Of a stretch of DNA of 5,255 nucleotides, positions 1-5,255 are shown one piece after another. The stretch is from Clostridia bacterium (GTDB taxonomy: Bacteria; Bacillota_E; RBS10-35; JAJYVN01). How positions within the stretch are numbered: the stretch's first letter is position 1; every line of letters starts with the position of its first letter. The notes under the pieces are model-generated. The model was not told the origin of the DNA. It ran no database searches and worked only from the letters and a program-made list of their open reading frames with translations. Location of the stretch: assembly GCA_027335515.1 (NCBI GenBank), contig DAHWHT010000008.1, positions 1 to 5,255 of the forward strand, given 5' to 3'. A program made the translations under genes and the position numbers.

Positions 1-640
1 TGGGCGCTTCGCATGCCGCGCCCGTGTCCCATGCCGAAGGTGGCGATGGCGAACGGCTGCGCTCGGCAGGGCAGGTGGCAAAGCTCCTCCGGGGCTCCGT
101 CCACCGGATGCGACGCGATGCGGTGGGGGCGTGGCTTCGCAGGCGCCCTGTTGACGGCCGTCACGGACCCGCGCGCTGCTCTTGCGCGGGCGAAGTCGGC
201 GCCCCGCACCCCAGGCGCCAGCGGTCCAACGGGATGCCGCCAGGCCATCAGCCCCGCGTCCAGGTGGTGCTCCCAGGCGGCAGCTGCCAACGGTCCGGCC
301 CCATCGTGGCGGTGAGGCTGCCGCTGCGCCGGAGTGTGAGCCCTCCGGAGTTACGGATGGAGGCCTGAACGGGATATGCGCCCGGGGAGTTGCGGCAGGG
401 CGATGGATTTCCAGCGGCGGGCGCCATCTGGAGAAACGAGCCGGGCTCGCCGACACAGACGCCGACCCGCGGTCCCGGGTGGCCTGCCGCCACCACCCAA
501 ACGGGTCACGGTGTGGGCTGCCGGGCCGAAGTGGCCCTCCTTTGGCATGGCACCTGGGGGCCGCCAGTCGACGCGGCGGGGGCGCCCGTGCCAGAAGGTT
601 CGATCCGTGTATCCACCGGCCGGCGGTGTTGATATGGCAG
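1..640. other. GC-rich region without a supportable gene
   Basis: I see no convincing coding sequence on either strand. The open frames here are long only because of the high GC content. Their translations are rich in Arg, Pro, Gly and Ala, lack recognisable domains, and overlap one another on both strands without a preferred frame or a good ribosome-binding site. The stretch does contain GC-rich inverted repeats, for example CCGGAG (329-334) with CTCCGG (343-348), and a nested hairpin at 548-593. It could be a long intergenic region, a decayed gene, or the far end of an upstream transcription unit. The left boundary is cut by the window. Confidence 0.5.
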
Positions 641-643
641 GCA

Positions 644-673
644 TTGCACAGCCTCGGCTTCAAGGCATACAAT
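644..673 (+). promoter_or_regulatory. Predicted sigma-70-type promoter of the fluoride-riboswitch operon
   Basis: A -10 element TACAAT at 668-673 differs from TATAAT at one position. It is preceded by an 18-base spacer and a partial -35, TTGCAC, at 644-649. Initiation 6-8 bases downstream of the -10 would fall at about 679-681, which is the first nucleotide of the riboswitch aptamer. That fit of independent signals is the main support. The -35 is weak, matching only TTG of the consensus. Confidence 0.6.
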
Positions 674-679
674 CCCACT

Positions 680-759
680 GGGCGATGGAGCACCGCCTGG
701 CTCGAAGGCCAAACCGCCTGTGCGCTGATGGCTCCTGGCTTAAGGCCGGGGGCTTTTTT
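680..759 (+). promoter_or_regulatory. Fluoride riboswitch (crcB motif) with transcription-terminator expression platform
   Basis: The sequence carries the conserved blocks of the fluoride aptamer in order: GGCGATGGAG (681-690), AAACCGCC (711-718) and GCTGATGGCTCC (724-735). P1 is GGCG (681-684) with CGCC (694-697). The diagnostic pseudoknot pairs loop bases GGAGC (687-691) with GCTCC (731-735), five Watson-Crick pairs. The helix carrying AAACCGCC can form as CGC/GCG around CTGT (715-724) but is short. An extra hairpin, TGGCT-CGAA-GGCCA (698-711), lies between P1 and the AAACC block. The 3' pseudoknot strand is also the 5' side of a terminator. By the known mechanism of this family, fluoride-bound RNA should keep the pseudoknot, block the terminator and allow transcription into the gene at 796. 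This was identified by motif memory, not by a covariance-model search. Confidence 0.9.
731..759 (+). terminator. Riboswitch-controlled intrinsic terminator
   Basis: The stem GCTCCTGGC (731-739) pairs with GCCGGGGGC (745-753) over nine pairs, two of them G-U wobbles, around the loop TTAAG. A run of six T follows (754-759). Bases 731-735 are shared with the aptamer pseudoknot, so aptamer folding and termination are mutually exclusive. The terminator sits about 40 bases upstream of the first start codon, so it attenuates the operon and does not end an upstream gene. Confidence 0.9.
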
Positions 760-795
760 CGTCTCTTGACCGCGAGGGAGGAAGGGGGTGCGATC

Positions 796-1992
796 ATGCA
801 GGCGGAGCACGCTCACGGCCCGAGTGATCGTCCGGCGGCGGCGGCCGGAACCTGTCCTGCCTGTGTGGTGGGGCGTACTGCGGCCGACCGGGTGGTGGCG
901 GGGCTTGCCGCGGCGCAGGGGGCATTGCCCGCCTTGTGTGCCCGGCACGGTGCGTTTCTTGGGCAACAGGCGCCGCGGGAGTGGCTGGAGCGGTTGGCGG
1001 CCCGGGAGGCGAGCAACTGGGTCGAGGGCCGTGTGCCATGGCGGATTGAGCCTTGCTTGGCTTGCGAGGCCGCAACGGCGGCGGCTGCGGCGTTTGCCGC
1101 CACCCTCGCCGGATCCCCAGAGGGCGAGAACTCGGATGTTTGCTGGCGCCATCTGCGGGCGGCTCTGGTCGCGGCGGGCCGGCACGCCGCAAGGACATCC
1201 CTGGCACGCGCCGTTCGAAGCCAGCTTGAGGCCCTGGCCGTCGATTTGGAGCGGTATTCGCTGCTGCTGGACTATCATTATCGCGACCTGCCGCGCGGCC
1301 CGGAACAGGAAGCCTGGCGCCGTGCCCTGCTGCGTTTCTGGCCGCCCGAGTCGCTTGCCGCCACCCCGTCGGTGGTGGCGAGTCGACCGGTGCGGGTGCC
1401 GGACGGCGTGGACGACGTCGGCCTGGTCCACGCCTTGTTCCTGCTCGCGCCCGGTGGTTGTCCCGTCTGCGCACAGGCCCGTCGGGCCGCGGCGACGCAC
1501 CTGCGCTGGTTCTTGCTGGATAACTACAACAGCCTTGCGACCGTGCTGGCCCTGCGCCGCGGCGGGTATTGTTCATCCCACGCCGGGTTGCTGTGGACGC
1601 TGCCGGTGGCCCAGCTGAGTGTCACCTTTGAAGCCTTGGTGACGGCGGCGCTCGCGGACTTGCGGGCGGGTGTGCCGCCAGCGGAGACCGATGGCTGTCC
1701 GGCGTGCCGCGCGGCCGATAACGCGGCGGACGTGGCGGTGGCGGACCTGCAGGCCCTCTGGCGGGTCGCCTGGGGGCGCGGGGCGCTGGCCGCCGGTCCG
1801 ACCCTGTGCCGGCGGCATGCGCTCTTGTGGCTACACGGCTTCCACGGACCGGGACGGGTGGATGCGGCCCAGGCCTGGGCCGCCGCGCTGCAGCGATCGC
1901 GGGATCGCGGGGCAGCCGCCGTGGTCGATGCCCTGTGGGGCGGCACGTCCGTTCCGCCCGAGCGGGACGCGACGTTCACCTGCGCGACGTAA
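796..1992 (+). CDS. Four-module CxxC/CxxH cysteine-histidine protein, DUF6062-like
   Basis: A 398-residue protein of unknown function and the first gene behind the fluoride riboswitch. Four pairs of motifs are visible: C20-C23 with C48-H51, C87-C90 with C116-H119, C222-C225 with C259-H262, and C301-C304 with C338-H341. Each is CxxC followed 25-34 residues later by CxxH, a spacing compatible with a zinc or other metal site, or with redox thiols. Between modules two and three lies a helical segment around residues 145-182 (LDYHYRDLP, then EAWRRAL). The same segment follows the two modules of the protein at 3322-4074, so this protein looks like that one plus a second module pair. There is no signal peptide or membrane segment, so it is probably cytoplasmic. 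The ATG at 796 has AGGGGG seven bases upstream. The open frame extends back to 376, but that part contains the riboswitch and is not coding. The family assignment rests on the CxxC...GxCxxH pattern and is moderate; the reading frame is secure. Confidence 0.9.
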   Translation: MQAEHAHGPSDRPAAAAGTCPACVVGRTAADRVVAGLAAAQGALPALCARHGAFLGQQAPREWLERLAAREASNWVEGRVPWRIEPCLACEAATAAAAAFAATLAGSPEGENSDVCWRHLRAALVAAGRHAARTSLARAVRSQLEALAVDLERYSLLLDYHYRDLPRGPEQEAWRRALLRFWPPESLAATPSVVASRPVRVPDGVDDVGLVHALFLLAPGGCPVCAQARRAAATHLRWFLLDNYNSLATVLALRRGGYCSSHAGLLWTLPVAQLSVTFEALVTAALADLRAGVPPAETDGCPACRAADNAADVAVADLQALWRVAWGRGALAAGPTLCRRHALLWLHGFHGPGRVDAAQAWAAALQRSRDRGAAAVVDALWGGTSVPPERDATFTCAT

Positions 1993-2052
1993 CGATGTCG
2001 CACGGACGGCGGTCTGCTGGGATCGCCGGTGACGCAGACGGGAAGGGATGTG

Positions 2053-3276
2053 GTGTGGGTGGCGGATGAAGGGGCGGCAGACGCGCCGGGGGCGCCTGGG
2101 GCCTGGCGCACGGCGGATGTCTGGCGGATCGCCATGTCGGCGTTCTGCGCCGATTTGGGTTATCAGGCGGTGCTGGCGGTCTTTCCGCTCTTCTTGGTCC
2201 TGCGACTGCATGCGCCGGTGGCGCTCTTTGGGCTGGCCACCGCGGTCGCTTACGGACCGGGTGCCCTGGCCGGCTACATCGGCGGCCGGGTGGGGGACCG
2301 GGTGGGACGCAAGCGCACGGCGGTTTGGGGCAACGCCTTCATACCGCTGCTGTCGCTGATCGGTCTGGCGGCGGCGCCGGTGGAGGCCGTTGCCCTCTTG
2401 GCCCTGGGCTGGTGGGCGCGCAACTTCCGGTCGGCCCCGCGGCGGGCCATGCTGACCGAGATCGTGGCGCCGGCCGATCGGGGCAAGGCGTTCGGCTTTC
2501 TGCATGCGCTGGACATCGGTGGCGGCACCCTGGCGGCGGTGTATGCGTTTGCGCTGGTGGCCCTGCTCGCGGCCCCCTACCGCCTGGTGCTGCTGCTTAC
2601 GTTGGTCCCGCTGATCGCTTCGACCGTTGTGTTGGCGTTTGTGCGCGCCGGCAGGCGGCCGGCCGCACCGTCCCCGGCCGCAGGCGAGGCGCCCCCGACC
2701 AAGGCCGGCGACATGGCGGTGTATCGGGGTGTGCTGGTGGCCACGGCGCTGTATGGTTTCAGTTCCTATAGTGCGGGCTTCCCGATCCTGACGGTGGCAC
2801 AGGGGACGCACAGCCCTGCCCTGGGCGTGCTGTCCTACGTGCTGTTTCTCGGGGTGTCCGCCCTGACCGGTCTGTGGGCGGGGCGGCGGTGGGGGGACAG
2901 CGTGCGCGGGCTGGCGCTGGCCGGCTACGGAGCGGCCGCCCTGGGCTCGGCGGGGATCGCCCTCTCCTACGCCCTGCACCTCGGGGTCGCGGGGTTGTAT
3001 GTGTCGATGGCGATCCTAGGCTTTGCGCTCGGGGTGGTGGAGACGCTGGAGCCGACCCTGATCGCCCGTTTGGCTCCGGCGGCCAAGACCAGCGGCGGCA
3101 TGGGCTCATTGACCGCGTCCCGCAGCGTCGGACTGTTTGTCGCCAACATCGTGTTGGGCCTGCTGTATGCGCTGAGCCCCGTCTACTCCTACGCGTACGC
3201 CACCGCGGTGGCCGTTGCGGCCGTCGTCGTTTTGCTGGGGGTGCGGGCGCGCGTCGGGCGCCTGGCGGCCACATGA
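2053..3276 (+). CDS. Major facilitator superfamily (MFS) transporter
   Basis: An integral inner-membrane transporter of about 407 residues with 12 predicted transmembrane segments: six at roughly residues 26-197, a cytoplasmic Pro/Ala-rich loop at 198-224, and six at 225-398. The MFS motif A, GGRVGDRVGRKR, lies at about 77-88 between TM2 and TM3. A second motif region, APRRAML...RGKAFGFLHALD (about 128-154, TM4-TM5), matches the branch of MFS proteins whose members usually read APRDAL...RGRAFG..RALD. Here Arg replaces the usual Asp. The substrate cannot be read from sequence. Its position behind a fluoride riboswitch suggests export of fluoride, a fluorinated compound or a fluoride-metal complex, which is inference. 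It lies 36-60 bases after the preceding stop, within one operon. I chose GTG 2053 because GGAAGG (2041-2046) precedes it by six bases. GTG 2029, 2050 and 2059 are alternatives in the same frame. Confidence 0.93.
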   Translation: MWVADEGAADAPGAPGAWRTADVWRIAMSAFCADLGYQAVLAVFPLFLVLRLHAPVALFGLATAVAYGPGALAGYIGGRVGDRVGRKRTAVWGNAFIPLLSLIGLAAAPVEAVALLALGWWARNFRSAPRRAMLTEIVAPADRGKAFGFLHALDIGGGTLAAVYAFALVALLAAPYRLVLLLTLVPLIASTVVLAFVRAGRRPAAPSPAAGEAPPTKAGDMAVYRGVLVATALYGFSSYSAGFPILTVAQGTHSPALGVLSYVLFLGVSALTGLWAGRRWGDSVRGLALAGYGAAALGSAGIALSYALHLGVAGLYVSMAILGFALGVVETLEPTLIARLAPAAKTSGGMGSLTASRSVGLFVANIVLGLLYALSPVYSYAYATAVAVAAVVVLLGVRARVGRLAAT

Positions 3277-3321
3277 CGCGCCGGGTGGGTCGATTCCATC
3301 CGGTCCGGGGCGGGAGATGGG

Positions 3322-4074
3322 GTGCCCGTGCAGCCGTTTGAGGCATCGGCCACGTACCAGGACCTCCAGCGATTCCTCGACGAAGCGGGCTGCGCGGTCT
3401 GTCAGGCCATGGCCCAGGCGGAGCGACGCTACTTTGACGCCCTGCTGTATGAGAACGTCCTTTCTCCACCGGTGCACCTGCGGCTGCGCGCCAGCAACGG
3501 CTTTTGCGGGCGGCACCTGGAGACCCTGGTCGCGCTGCGCGACCCCATGGCGACGGCGATCCTCTATGCCGGGGTGCTGGACGAACGGCGGCACTTGCTG
3601 GCGCGGTGGCGGCATGGCAACCGCTCCATTACCCGGACCGTGGCCGTCGCGGCGCAATTGACGACCATCGGCTTGCGCTGCCCGGCCTGCGAGGCTGAAG
3701 GCGAGGCCGGAAAGCGGTCCTGCGAGGTCTTGGCCGCCGGCCTGGATACTGGAACCCTCCGTGCGGATTGGCGGCGGTCGGTCGGATTGTGCTGGCCGCA
3801 CTTCGTTCAGACGCGGGCGCTCTGCCATGCCGGCCGGCGGGAGTTGGAAGACCACGAATCCGAGGTGTTGGACCGCCTTGCCGCGGACGTGGACACCCTG
3901 GTCCGCAGCTTTGACTACCGCTGGCAGGGGGTGCGGACTTCCGCGGTCGAGGCGGCATGGCGCCGGGTGGTGGCGACGGTGGCCGGCCGCTTTCAGGGCG
4001 GCCTGCCGCATCCACCGCACCCCCGGCCCCCCAAAGACCGTCTGCAGGACGGAGGCCAGGGGGATGTTCCGTAG
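3322..4074 (+). CDS. Two-module CxxC/CxxH protein, DUF6062-like
   Basis: A 250-residue, probably cytoplasmic protein of unknown function and the third gene of the fluoride-riboswitch operon. It has two motif pairs: C24-C27 with C62-H65 (within NGFCGRHLETL) and C120-C123 with C157-H160 (GLCWPH). A helical C-terminal segment follows (LVRSFDYRW...EAAWRRVV, about residues 193-217), then a Pro/Gly-rich, probably disordered tail after residue 222. The GFCxxHxxxL element followed by a run like DPMATAILYAGVL, and the FDYR...AW segment, resemble DUF6062. The same order of modules and C-terminal segment makes up the first half of the protein at 796-1992, so the two are paralogues. The GTG at 3322 has GGGAG at 3312-3316. 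GTG 3328 is an equally plausible start with 11-base spacing. There are 45 bases between the transporter stop and this start. Confidence 0.9.
   Translation: MPVQPFEASATYQDLQRFLDEAGCAVCQAMAQAERRYFDALLYENVLSPPVHLRLRASNGFCGRHLETLVALRDPMATAILYAGVLDERRHLLARWRHGNRSITRTVAVAAQLTTIGLRCPACEAEGEAGKRSCEVLAAGLDTGTLRADWRRSVGLCWPHFVQTRALCHAGRRELEDHESEVLDRLAADVDTLVRSFDYRWQGVRTSAVEAAWRRVVATVAGRFQGGLPHPPHPRPPKDRLQDGGQGDVP
4033..4052 (-). terminator. Weak candidate terminator for the LysR gene
   Basis: On the minus strand a five-pair GC stem (CCGTC with GACGG, loop of five, at 4038-4052) is followed by TCTTT. It lies about 85 bases past the LysR stop, inside the 3' end of the convergent gene. The T run is short and interrupted, so this is a guess. 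I found no good intrinsic terminator for the + operon in 4075-4137. Confidence 0.2.
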
Positions 4075-4137
4075 GTCGTCTCGGTCGGCCGATCGTGCAA
4101 CCTTTGAGTGCCATCCCACGGGCGGTCTGCGTTTCCC

Positions 4138-5037
4138 TCAGGAAGTGGGGCGGCAAAGCGGTAGCCGCGACTGGACGAAGCGCACAAAGGCGTCGGCCGC
4201 AGGTGCCAGCCGCCTCGGGTGGTAGACGAGGACGACCCGGCGCAGCAGCGGCAGGTCGCGGAGGCGGACCGTCGCGATCCCGTGGGATTCGGCGTCCGCC
4301 ATAGCCAGCCCGGAGACGAAGCCGATGCCGTGTCCGGCGGCGACGGCGGAAAGCAGGGCCTGCGGGCTGGAGACCTCCAGCGCGATGCGATGGGGGGGCA
4401 GGGCGGCGCCCGCGGCGGCGAGCACGCTGCGGACGGTGGCCTCGGTGCCGGAGCCCGACTCGCGGGCGACGAACACCTCGTCGGTGAGGTCCTGGGGCTC
4501 GATCTGGCCTCGGTTTGCCAGCGGGTGGCGCGCGGGGACCGCCAGAACGATTTCTTCTTCGGCGACCGCGATCGGGTGCAGGGTGGTGCCCCGTGGCGGC
4601 CGGCCGAGAAAGCCGACATCGCAGTGGCGGGTGCGCACGCACTCCTCGACGCTGTCCGAGTTCATGACGTGCATCTGAGCGCGCACGCCGGCGTGGTGGT
4701 GGCCGAACTCCGCCAGGAGGGCGGGTACGAGATGCTCGCCGGGGGTGGTGCTGGCCGCGACGTGCAGCACCCCGGTGAGGGGTGAGGCGGGCGATGCCGC
4801 GCGCAGTTCGTCCCATTCGCGCAGGGTGCGCTCGGCGAAGTCCAGTATCATCAGGCCGTGGCGGGTCGGGGTGGCGGCCGGGCGCAGGCGCTCCAGCAGG
4901 GGGATGCCCAATTCCTGTTCCAGGCGGCCGATGCGGCGACTGACCGCGGACTGGCTCAGGCCAAGGGCGTCCGCCGCCAGGGAGAAACTCCCGCGCCGCG
5001 CCGTCTCGACAAAGGCGCGCAGGTCTTCGCTATCCAC
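4138..5037 (-). CDS. LysR-family transcriptional regulator (CbbR/CysL-like)
   Basis: A full-length 299-residue LysR-type DNA-binding regulator. The N-terminal winged helix-turn-helix spans about residues 4-62, with recognition-helix region SQSAVSRRIGRLEQELG at 28-44. The effector-binding domain runs from about residue 89 to 295. It begins LHVAASTTPGEHLVPALLAEF, the form seen in the CbbR/CysL (YwfK) branch, and contains RESGSGT at 192-198 and GIGFVSGLA at 237-245. The effector is unknown. The start is GTG 5037, with a strong GGAGG (5049-5053) 11 bases upstream on the minus strand. It is divergent from the ThuA-like gene at 5201 and convergent with the fluoride-controlled operon. By the usual LysR arrangement it probably regulates the divergent gene and itself from the intervening 163 bases. 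Confidence 0.95.
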   Translation of the reverse strand: MDSEDLRAFVETARRGSFSLAADALGLSQSAVSRRIGRLEQELGIPLLERLRPAATPTRHGLMILDFAERTLREWDELRAASPASPLTGVLHVAASTTPGEHLVPALLAEFGHHHAGVRAQMHVMNSDSVEECVRTRHCDVGFLGRPPRGTTLHPIAVAEEEIVLAVPARHPLANRGQIEPQDLTDEVFVARESGSGTEATVRSVLAAAGAALPPHRIALEVSSPQALLSAVAAGHGIGFVSGLAMADAESHGIATVRLRDLPLLRRVVLVYHPRRLAPAADAFVRFVQSRLPLCRPTS

Positions 5038-5087
5038 CGCTTGGGCCCCCTCCGGCCGTCCGGCGTGCCGCTTCGCACCGTGGCTTC

Positions 5088-5116
5088 AGTATCGGGCGGC
5101 GCCGTCGCTGGAGCAA
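5088..5116 (-). promoter_or_regulatory. Candidate promoter for the LysR gene
   Basis: Read on the minus strand, TTGCTC (5116-5111) and GATACT (5093-5088) are separated by 17 bases. They match the -35 consensus at three of six positions and the -10 at four of six. The -10 lies about 50 bases upstream of the GTG start. The placement and spacing are good and the element matches are moderate. Confidence 0.4.
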
Positions 5117-5119
5117 GCG

Positions 5120-5138
5120 GACGGCCGGCAGGACGGCC
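5120..5138 (+). repeat. Tandem GACGGCC repeat with 12-base period
   Basis: GACGGCC occurs at 5120-5126 and again at 5132-5138, in the LysR-thuA intergenic region. Its reverse complement GGCCGTC occurs at 5054-5060, and again inside the start of the ThuA-like gene. The arrangement could be part of a LysR operator, but in DNA this GC-rich such seven-base repeats may be chance. Confidence 0.35.
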
Positions 5139-5200
5139 CGGCTGGGTGGGGAAAGGTCCGAAAGGGTCTGCAGTTTGCCGCGGGGAAGGGTTGGTTTTTC

Positions 5201-5255
5201 ATGGCCGTCCGGGTCACCGTTTGGAACGAGTTCCGCCACGAGAAGAAGAACGAAC
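5201..5255 (+). CDS. ThuA-like (trehalose utilisation family) protein, 5' fragment
   Basis: Only the first 18 codons are in the window. They begin MAVRVTVWNEFRHEKK, which matches the characteristic N-terminus of ThuA-family proteins (RVTVWNE.RHEK). The family has a class I glutamine amidotransferase-like fold and is linked genetically to trehalose and related disaccharide metabolism in rhizobia. The biochemical role of most members is not settled. The ATG is preceded by GGGGAAGGG (5182-5190) with ten bases of spacing. The gene is truncated by the window edge and is divergent from the LysR gene, which is its likely regulator. Recognition is strong for so short a stretch, but the rest of the protein is unseen. 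Confidence 0.8.
   Translation, partial: MAVRVTVWNEFRHEKKNE

Noticed and set aside
24..368. Possible small protein with a helix-turn-helix-like stretch (GQVAKLLRGSVHRM)
   Set aside because: The resemblance is short. The start lacks a ribosome-binding site, and overlapping frames are equally open because of the GC content.
403..450. Second fluoride-aptamer-like stretch (GGGCGATGGATTTCC followed by GCGCCATC)
   Set aside because: It shares GGCGATGG with the real aptamer but lacks a matching pseudoknot strand, the AACNGCC block and the CTGATG block. It is better explained as a chance inverted repeat.
597..608. tRNA T-loop-like sequence GGTTCGATCC
   Set aside because: The flanks do not pair into a T stem, and no acceptor, D or anticodon arm can be built around it.
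376..795. Upstream extension of the first operon gene's open frame to 376
   Set aside because: The extension would cover the promoter, riboswitch and T-run terminator. Its translation is Arg/Pro-rich without any domain, and the ATG at 796 has a good ribosome-binding site.
4085..4097. Near-palindrome GGTCGGCCGATC after the third operon gene as a terminator
   Set aside because: The core is only eight bases with no room for a hairpin loop and no T run follows. Such GC palindromes are expected in this composition.
5030..5239. 69-residue minus-strand open frame over the LysR-thuA spacer
   Set aside because: It overlaps the LysR start and its ribosome-binding site as well as the clear ThuA-like start on the other strand. 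The translation shows no recognisable features.

Overview
This is a GC-rich bacterial window with frequent GTG starts and strong purine-rich ribosome-binding sites. The combination of a fluoride riboswitch, DUF6062-like cysteine proteins, a CbbR/CysL-type LysR regulator and a ThuA-like gene would suit a high-GC Bacillota lineage (Symbiobacterium or Thermaerobacter type) or a Chloroflexota. That placement is inference; no rRNA or marker gene is present.

Positions 1-640 hold no gene I can support. A compact promoter (about 644-673) then fires directly into an RNA element at 680-759. I recognise this element as a fluoride (crcB-motif) riboswitch with a textbook overlapping intrinsic terminator. 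The signature blocks GGCGATGGAG, AAACCGCC and GCTGATGGCTCC occur in order. The 5-bp pseudoknot GGAGC/GCTCC can form, and its 3' strand is also the first half of the terminator stem, so fluoride binding should switch the operon on.

The operon it controls has three genes on the + strand: a 398-residue protein with four CxxC...CxxH modules (796-1992), a 12-TM major facilitator transporter (about 2053-3276) and a 250-residue protein with two CxxC...CxxH modules (3322-4074). The outer two genes are related to each other and resemble DUF6062. No Fluc/CrcB channel or CLC-F antiporter is encoded here. This looks like an MFS transporter sandwiched between paralogous metal- or thiol-site proteins under fluoride control, which I regard as the most interesting part of the window.

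Convergent to the operon lies a LysR-type regulator (4138-5037, minus strand). It is separated by a 163-bp divergent intergenic region from the first 18 codons of a ThuA-family gene that runs off the right edge (5201 onward). The LysR protein is the natural candidate regulator of thuA and shows no evident link to the fluoride operon beyond adjacency.
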